Positions 56,998 through 64,000 of a stretch of DNA of 64,000 nucleotides are shown here, piece after piece. The stretch lies in assembly GCA_033439265.1 (NCBI GenBank), contig JAVTVX010000024.1, positions 13,995,001-14,059,000 on the forward strand, read 5' to 3'. Positions within the stretch are counted from its first letter, which is position 1. Each line of letters opens with the position of its first letter. The notes beneath the pieces are model-generated. The model was given only the letters and a program-made list of their open reading frames with translations. It was not told the DNA's origin and ran no database searches. The translations under genes were made by a program, and so were the position numbers. The stretch comes from Dillenia suffruticosa (Eukaryota; Streptophyta; Magnoliopsida; Dilleniales; Dilleniaceae).

Positions 56998-59815
56998 GGT
57001 CACGCCCCGAACCGGGTCGTGAGCAACCACTCGTTGCCCTAAATGTCGACTGTATTTTTACAGAAAATTGGATAGAACCTCCCCTTAAATTGGAGGTCTT
57101 CTATGTACAAATAAACCTGTTTAAACTTGTATAATTTAAAAACATCCTATAAATAAAATAAAATGGTCATCCCAACCTCACACCAACCCGCCAACCACAG
57201 CAGACATTCAGAACAACGCCAGGCTATGTAAATCACCAACAATCCTAGCCACAAACCTCTACTATCATGCCCAACTATAGCAGGAGCAGCCCCCACACTG
57301 AGCGGACCTAAGTTTTATATAATTTACAACCAATTTTCCCAAGTTAACATTCAAATACTACGATTTTGCCTCAATGCAAATGAAATATAAGAGTTTCGTA
57401 ATTTAATGTACATAAATTATACAGTCAATCCTAAATAAATACATGGTCAATTACGAACCTCAAGGTCAATACCTCACAGGGTCGAAAATAAAAATACGGA
57501 GTTCATATCTCAACTTAATTTAAATCTCACCATCGAAAAACACTTAAATTCGCCAACGAGCTACCAAATCCTCTAGAGCTGAAGCGTCACTCTAGCACAA
57601 TAATCCTGTCTGAGGAGGGGAAGAAGAAGGGTGAATATCAAGGAAGATACCCAGTGAGTGAGGGGATAAATCTCAAGTACTAATAGTATAGGTGAATATT
57701 GGAGTGTTAAATAATATCATTCATAACCAATAATTCAAATTTTGCATAAATTATGATATGTTCGCTAAAATGAACTCATTTAATTATTCACACGTTAACA
57801 TACATATATGCATCCATTTAAAATCAAGTAAATCATAGAGTAAGCCGAAAAAATCCTGACAAAAGTTAACTATGATCAAGGACAGACATATCGAGGGTTT
57901 TATTATGCATAAAGTTCAAAAGTCGCTCTCTACCTCGACGTTGGCCATGAGTTCGCTGGGGCTAGCTCATCATCATGTATAAGATCCCGCCCGATGCTAG
58001 ACGGTGGCGTCACACATGTTCTGCCCCTTACTTGGGTTTAACCGGCTACGCCTATAGCCATTAGAAATATGACATTTGCATATACCTCCTGCAGAAGTGG
58101 ATCCGGGCAACCCAGTGTCTCTACAAGCACCCTTCGTAGCTACATAATCAATCAAATAATGTCATATTATCATATCATCTCAAGCTAGTAGGCATCCAAC
58201 CCATATAGCCAAATCATCTCATCATATCCTCAAAACAATTCAAATTCGTGTGTCAATATATTTCGTCGAAATCATTTAAATGCAACAAACCAATGCAATG
58301 GTAGAATAGAAAACATTCCATTTCTCAAGTCATGACACAATTTCATTTCATTCCAAACATGGATGCATAATCGTAGAAAATATAAATACGACACTCCAAT
58401 AATCACAAAACAGATTTGAATTTCAATTCCATACATCGACACAATGCATATCAAAAGCAAGTTTTATTTAAAAACAAGATAAAATCAGGTTTCACTATTT
58501 CATGCAAGAGATTAGGGTCCCACTCACCTTTCTAGGGAGGGTGGACACTCCCTATTTTCCAGAATCAACCCAAATCGACTTCTCAAATCTCTAAGAAAGT
58601 CAATCTAATCAGATTATCACAATTGTCATCAAATTTCCAATTAATCTTAGGGTTTATCATCTTTCCTAAGTTCGTATATATCTTAATTTCTTAATTTATA
58701 AATATGCACCAATGTCATCTTAAATGTATTGAAACCTAAATTTGATAAAATTTATTTCAAATATTGAAGAGATCACATTTCTCTCTCACCTAGGGTTTCG
58801 CAAATCTCAGACCTAACTTTCGTTCGCCTGACGAATTGGTTTAAAACCTGTAATATTTTCAAATTTGAACAATATTAGCAATTAACTCAAATTCTAAATA
58901 CCAAACCCTAGAACTACAACCAACATAGCCGTTACTTGCAGTGAAAAAGCCGTGACCTAGGGTTTCTGCAGGGACTGCAGGTGAGCTCTCGAAGGAGACG
59001 GCTGATCGTAGGCTCGCGGGCTGGTGGGCTCGTGGGCTCGCGGGCTCACGGGCTTGCAGGCTGGCAGGCTCGCGGGCTGGTTTCGTGCTGTAGCGCTCTT
59101 TTGCTGGTGCGGGGAGGGTCACGCAGGGCTGCGCTCACGCTGGGGAGATCGCACAAGGGCGCGCTCGCGGGTTGCGTGCTAGTGGGTTGGAGTACGGTCG
59201 TGTGCAGGCGCGCGCTCATGCGCAGGTGCGCGTTTGCGTTGTGGAGCGCTTGTAGAAGATCACGTGCAATGGCGCACTCACGCGAGGAGGATCTTGCTCG
59301 CACGACGAGGATCGCGCTGCAAGCTGGTGACCTGCGAGCTGAGGCGCGCACTCATGAGGAGGATTGCGCTCGCGGGGAGGCTGCACTGGCAGGGAAGCTG
59401 CGCTCACGAGGAAGCTGGGCTCCCGGGGAGGGAGGAGCAACGGTGGAGAGAGAGCGGCGACGGAGGGGGAGGAAGGTGAGACAGCCGCGGGAAGGAGAAG
59501 AGGCGGAGAGAGAGAGAGAAAGAGAGAGATAGGGAAAAGTGAAAGAGATTAGGGCTAAAAGCTCTAATCCCATTTTTGGGGGGTGCTGCATTTTGGCCAA
59601 AATGCAGCACTTCCCTCTTCTTTTTTTTTTTTTTAACAAAATAGGATATACCTCAAATCGATAATATGGAGACTTTATATATATCAAAAATTTCAATTTA
59701 AATCTCCCAAAAATAAAAAATAAAAAAAAATTCTCTATATATATAATTGAGAAATATTTTATTTAATTCCTGAACAGAAGTACAATAGTACAGATACCGT
59801 AGTGTTGGTGTTACG
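56998..59815 (-). mobile_element. Solo LTR of gypsy A-type within LTR B, 2818 bp
   Basis: On + it starts ggtcacgccccgaacc (TG mutated to GG) and ends ggtgttacg (ACA mutated to ACG). The flanks ccgat (56993-56997) and ctgat (59816-59820) are a 5-bp duplication with one change; the uninterrupted copy at 47310 has ccgat once. The interior follows LTR A in order, including the GC-rich/(GA)n block at 58975-59530. More diverged than the gypsy A LTRs. Confidence 0.85.
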
Positions 59816-60342
59816 CTGATGAAATTATATGTGCTAAATTAACTTAAAAAGTTAATGGAACTTAATTTTGGGCAATTCTTAATCGTTTGTGAGGAAACGC
59901 CTGATACTTAATCGCCGGAGATAAAAATTTATCCTCACCGAGCGAAATTTAATTCTACCTATGCAAAATTGCTAATATTTTGCCAAGAATCCTAAATTAG
60001 GCTAAATTTATGTTTTATCAAGTCAAACCGTAATTTCACAAAATTGCCAAAATTACCCGAAATGAAGGGAAATTGACCCTACCATGCCAAAATGACAACC
60101 AATGTGCAAATGTGATGCGGTGAGAAATACATATGCTAAATTCACTTTAAAAGAGAAGGGTCAAGGAGCAAAACTGAAATTTAAGGTATAGCACAAAAAT
60201 ACTCGGTACTCTAACATTTTTCGCCTGAGAAACCTTAATTTTTAACAGAATTGAAATTTGTTCGAGCAAATGGTCCCGTTTCCACCTAAGACCTATATTT
60301 TTGAAATCTACGTGTAAAACGGAGTCCGTAGTGTGATTTTAC
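59816..60342 (+). repeat. Gypsy B 3' LTR, part 2
   Basis: Matches 47315-47820 closely (gctaaattaacttaaaaagt ... acggagtccgtagtgtgatt) and then ends abruptly where the other copy continues with the CGAGGT repeat. Confidence 0.85.
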
Positions 60343-60377
60343 AAGTTGATATACAGTTACCGAAAATCGGTGTTACA
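60343..60377 (-). repeat. Inverted LTR tip
   Basis: The complement reads TGTAACACCGATTTTCGGTA and continues CTGTATATC, resembling the first 35 bp of LTR B (56801) and of 61058 in opposite orientation. Confidence 0.5.
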
Positions 60378-61057
60378 TGTTAAGTCGACTTATTTATGTT
60401 ATATACTTAGACTTTTGAGACTTGAATTCTTCAAGTTGACTTAGTCCCCTATACAAGTCGACTTAGTTAAATTTTAGATTTAGTTTTCTAACATTTATTT
60501 TTCTCAAGTCGACTTGTTTACTTTTCAGGTCAACTTGTGATATTTTATACTTAGTTAAAATTTAAATTTTTGAATCCTAGGTCGACTTGGAACTATGGTG
60601 ATGTCAACTTGATGATATGACAAGTTGACTTGTACAGAAGATAAGTCGACACCTTAAATTGAGTCTAGGAATTCTAGGTGTGTAGGTTGACTCATTTGTG
60701 GTGCAGGTCAACTTGCTCATACTATATTCAATTTTATCAATTTTTCTAGACTTTTAAGACTCCAAATAATTAATCCTAATTATTTTTAATTACTCCTAAA
60801 TAATTAATCCTTATGTAAAAATTAGGCAAAATGGTTCAAAGTTTTGAAATTATACTCCTCTTCAACTTATACTTTCATATTTTGGACTTTTAAAACCTAT
60901 GTAAAACTTATGTCAACTCTAGTTTTGGACACAAAACTTAATTACGACTCAATTTAACCAACTCCTAGTTTAACTCCCTTTTCAATTCTCAAACTTTTCT
61001 CTTTCCTTTTATCATCAACAAAATGGGGATGAACAATATGAGTCCTAAGGATTAATG
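60378..61057. other. Spacer with AAGTCGACTT palindrome cluster
   Basis: About eleven exact or near copies of aagtcgactt between 60378 and 60720; the rest is AT-rich without coding content. Directly precedes an LTR start. Confidence 0.7.
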
Positions 61058-62707
61058 TGTAACACCGACATGCTGTGTACTGTATATTGTACTCATCATT
61101 ACTCTATATATGATACATCTTCTTATTCATATAGAAAATCACTTAAAAATTTTTTCAAACCAAAATGCCTTAGAAGAATTTTGGGCAAATCAAAAGTGCT
61201 CGATATCCTACATTTTCACCTGATAAGCCCTAAATTTATGGGCAAATCAAAATTTGACTGAGTAAACGGTTTCGTTTTCACTTAAAACCTATATTTTTGG
61301 AATCTAAACGTAAAACAGAGTTCATAGTGAGATTTCACTCGTTTTGAGGTCGATGTCAAATTTTGACCGATCGCGGATTTCGTTCATTCCAAAAGAGTTT
61401 GGGTGACCAAACGATCTCAGATTTATACGAAACTAGCAGCATTGGACTCAGTACAAAAACTTGGATCCCGTCTGTGATTTTAAAAATTTTTTAGATGAAA
61501 GTAACTTTGACCAACCTTGGACCATGAGTTAAAGAATAGATAAGTACAAAGGACAAACAATTAATATTCTTGGAATGTGTGAATCTACTTTTTTGGATTT
61601 TGTGTGGTTTTGACAAATGGCATCACATGATTGGAAAGAATTAAGTTTAGTTGAATTACTATGATTAAATTTAACTAGGGTAGGGTTAATTAAACCTAAC
61701 TAGGGTTAAAACATGACTTAACTATGGTTGAGTATTTAAATTAAAACCAAGTTAAGTATTTTATTCACTCCGAACAAAAAAAAAAGTGAGATGCCCAAAG
61801 GAGAGCGAAAACCTTCTTTTCTTCTTCCTTTCTCCTTAACCGTGAACCCCATTGAAGATCAACAGTGATTTTTCTTCACAACCTCCCAACATTTTTACAT
61901 GGTTTTGCTCTACCCTAGACCTAGTATCACATATCCAAAAACCAGCTCAAAAGAAGCACTACACATGGAGATCTAGGGAGGGATGAAAATTCAAAGAATG
62001 GAGCAATTGTGAAAGTCCAAAGCTTCAATCAGCTTGCTATTCATAAGGTAAACACCCACCACCCTCTAGTACAACATATCCAAAATTTAGGTAAAAAAGA
62101 GAAAGTTTGCTCAGAAAACTAGGGTAGACAAATTTGAAGCCATGACAGAATTTTTGGGTTTTCGAAAGTCTGAACAGGTTGTAATGTTTAGGCTATAGCA
62201 TTTTCTGTGCATAGGCAAATTGAGGGAAATTTTTATACATGAAACTAGACCTTCAGAGCGTTTATATGAGATATGATTAGTTTAATTCTGATGCAAAATG
62301 AATTTTTAGTAAATTTTCAAAGTTAGATGTTTTGCAGAAGTTTCTGTTCTGATATCCTATTCTGCCGTGATGTTTGCCTGAATTTTGAGATGCCTTCCGG
62401 TCTGAACTAGCTTGAGCCCTAGTTATGACATTTGTAGCTCTAGGTTTTATGAAAATTTATGAAAATTCTCCAAAAACTATACAAATTGTCACTCTGTTTT
62501 TGATCCCAGATTGACAGCCTTCTAGGTTTTCTGTTTTGACCCTCTTCTGGACTGAACTAAGAAAAACTTTCAACATGAAAGTTGTAGGCCTATATCTCAT
62601 CTATAACATATCCACAGGTACTTGAATTGGAGTTATGTGTAGAGAGTTATTGCAATTTTATTAAGTCAGCACATTAGCGACGAAAATTAGAAAATTTTAA
62701 AAACTTT
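61058..62707 (+). repeat. Second B-type LTR, 3'-truncated
   Basis: Starts TGTAACACCGACATGCTG. It follows LTR B through ctgtatattgtactcat, cctatatttttggaatcta, gatttcgttcattcc, a cttcttttcttcttcctttc leader-like tract and cctagtatcacatatccaaa. It lacks a roughly 0.5-kb segment of LTR B and is cut at 62708 by a CACTA-type end. No internal region is visible. Confidence 0.7.
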
Positions 62708-63229
62708 CACTACAAAAAAATAGGTTTTTAGCCACAAATTTAGTGACGAAAATTTTAAAAAAATTTGTCGCTAAAAACATTAACGACAGATTTAGCGACG
62801 AAAAATTTTTCGTCGCTAATAATGCGTCGCAAAAATTTAGTGACGAAAATTAGAAATTCGTCGCTAAATTTTGCAACGAAAATCTGAAATCCGTCGCTAA
62901 ATTTAATGACAAATAATTTTTCGTCGCTAAAATTCGTCACAAAATTTAGCGACGAAAATCTAAAATTCGTTTTTAATTTAGTGACAGATAATTTTGATAG
63001 CTAAAATCCGTTGTTAATTTAGGAACAAAAAATTATCTTTCGTGAAATTAGCGAAAAAAAAATTATTCGTAACTAATTTAGCGACGGAAAAATTATCCGT
63101 CGCTAATTTAGTGACAAAAAAAGTTCGTCACTAAATTAAGACGAAAAATTATCTGTCCTTAATTTAGCGACGAATAAAAAAATCCGTCGCTGATTCCAAA
63201 TTCATCGGCATCCAAAATGCCCAAGGAGC

Positions 63230-63425
63230 GTACGTGCACATGTTTGGACGGGCCCTTGCCCACCCGAGCAGGCACTTTGCCTGCAAGCCACATCTGGACC
63301 CCCACATACCCGAGCCAGCACAGCCTGCAAGCTGCCTGCCCGCTTGAGCCAGCACCGCGGCCTGCAAACCCGCCCTCCCGCCCAAGCCAGAGCCAGCACC
63401 CCCGCCTGCAAGCATGCCCGCTCCA
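63230..63425. repeat. GC-rich island
   Basis: cccgcctgcaagc, cccgagccagcac and related words, strongly GC-rich between AT-rich blocks. Short open frames on both strands are compositional. Confidence 0.65.
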
Positions 63426-63480
63426 ACGTCAACCCTCCTCATTTAATTATTGGAAAATGTCTCCGCTTTGCCTCGACCAT

Positions 63481-63532
63481 GGTTCGAACTCCTGCACATG
63501 TATAAACCTATAAAAGCATTTAACCACCAACC
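63481..63532 (-). other. tRNA-like A/B-box motif
   Basis: Minus strand ggttggtggttaa (63532-63520) and ggagttcgaacc (63492-63481). Same motif as 43986-44053, here with a single B-box core. Confidence 0.4.
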
Positions 63533-64000
63533 TTCATTCACATTTTTCTAATAATAATAAAATAATATATAATAACAATTTAAAATAATAAATATAATAA
63601 CTTTCTTTACTTAAACCACCAACCTAAAATAATATTAATTAAAAATAATAAATATGATAATTTTTAATAAAATAAAAAATAATAAAATACTAATTTAAAA
63701 TAAAATAATAAATTAGTTAAAAAATATATTAATATTATATTTTGTTTTCTTCTTTTTTGTTTTGTTTTATTATTTTATTATTCTTTTTCATTTTTATTTT
63801 ATTTTTTTAATCCATAGTATAAAAATGGATGACGGCATCTTAATAATATAAAATTATAATTATCCATAAATTATAATATATTCATAATTTAAAAAATATA
63901 TATATTTAATCACAAAATATTTTTATTCGTTTGAATATATAAGTCAATATAATTATTATATATAAGAAATTTCAATAATGAGAATAGAAAGAAAAAAAAA

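Larger units (their letters stand above)
47201..60342 (+). mobile_element. Ty3/gypsy chromovirus B (Tekay-like), old and nested
   Basis: 5' LTR (47201-51543, start missing), primer site, gag, pol and 3' LTR (56801 onward, split by a solo LTR). Gag-pol is collinear with gypsy A but carries many stops and several shifts, so B is much older. No target duplication can be seen because both outer ends are truncated. Confidence 0.85.
62708..64000. mobile_element. CACTA-type element, left terminus, runs off window
   Basis: Starts cactacaaaaaaataggttt followed by ttagccacaaatttag and dense gcgacgaaaa repeats to about 63190, then a GC-rich island, a tRNA-like motif and AT-rich blocks. Reverse-complement match to 43465-44650 over nearly the whole length. 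The other terminus is outside the window. Confidence 0.75.

Overview
This window is plant nuclear DNA, almost certainly from a flowering plant. The reasons are LTR retrotransposons primed by initiator tRNA-Met (TGGTATCAGAGC sites), chromodomain Ty3/gypsy and TNT1-like Ty1/copia elements, CACTA-type DNA transposon ends (CACTACAAAA), an Au-like SINE, GT-AG introns and pieces of a plant UvrD-like helicase gene. The species cannot be told from the sequence. No bacterial-type operon, rRNA gene, intact tRNA gene or CRISPR array is visible. The window is a heavily nested, AT-rich transposon mosaic with GC-rich islands.

Layout. 1-2010: inverted fragment of a CACTA-related element with an En/Spm-type exon remnant. 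2011-5059: AT-rich non-coding DNA. 5060-6355: a spliced transposon-associated plant gene on +. 7010-8113: an unrecognised acidic, coiled-coil, proline-rich reading frame on -, split by one UAG. 8100-10019: a higher-order repeat (four subunits per about 578 bp). It is cut at 10019 by an 8.2-kb CACTA element (10020-18261, 3-bp target duplication ACG) and resumes at 18262. 18567-20171: another CACTA-type end, which truncates a helicase pseudogene (20172-20830). 21345-43228: a tandem array of a 1.66-kb unit carrying a helicase exon and a SINE. It was invaded by a copia element (21805-28513, itself holding a solo LTR at 22877-25737) and by a full-length gypsy element A (28632-38888, 5-bp duplication GAACA). 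43229-47200: CACTA-type fragments around a truncated Reina-like gypsy pol. 47201-60342: older gypsy element B, with long LTRs, degenerate gag-pol and a solo LTR (56998-59815) inside its 3' LTR. 60378-62707: a palindrome-rich stretch and a second B-type LTR, truncated by a CACTA-type element that runs off the right edge.

How parts relate. Target duplications and interrupted repeats give a relative order: SINE insertion, tandem amplification of the helicase exon, gypsy A into one SINE copy; separately, the repeat array and then the inner CACTA. Gypsy A and B share gag-pol organisation and part of their LTRs, so they are relatives in one chromovirus lineage (Tekay/Del-like).

The most interesting signal is shared by A and B. 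In each, a GT-AG interval (186 and 198 nt) lies between gag and protease. Removing it joins gag to pol in frame; keeping it ends Gag after the same short tail (GNPPxDPxV-stop). This looks like a splicing switch between Gag and Gag-Pol. A leader hairpin and a splice-acceptor-like site just before the gag start are also shared.
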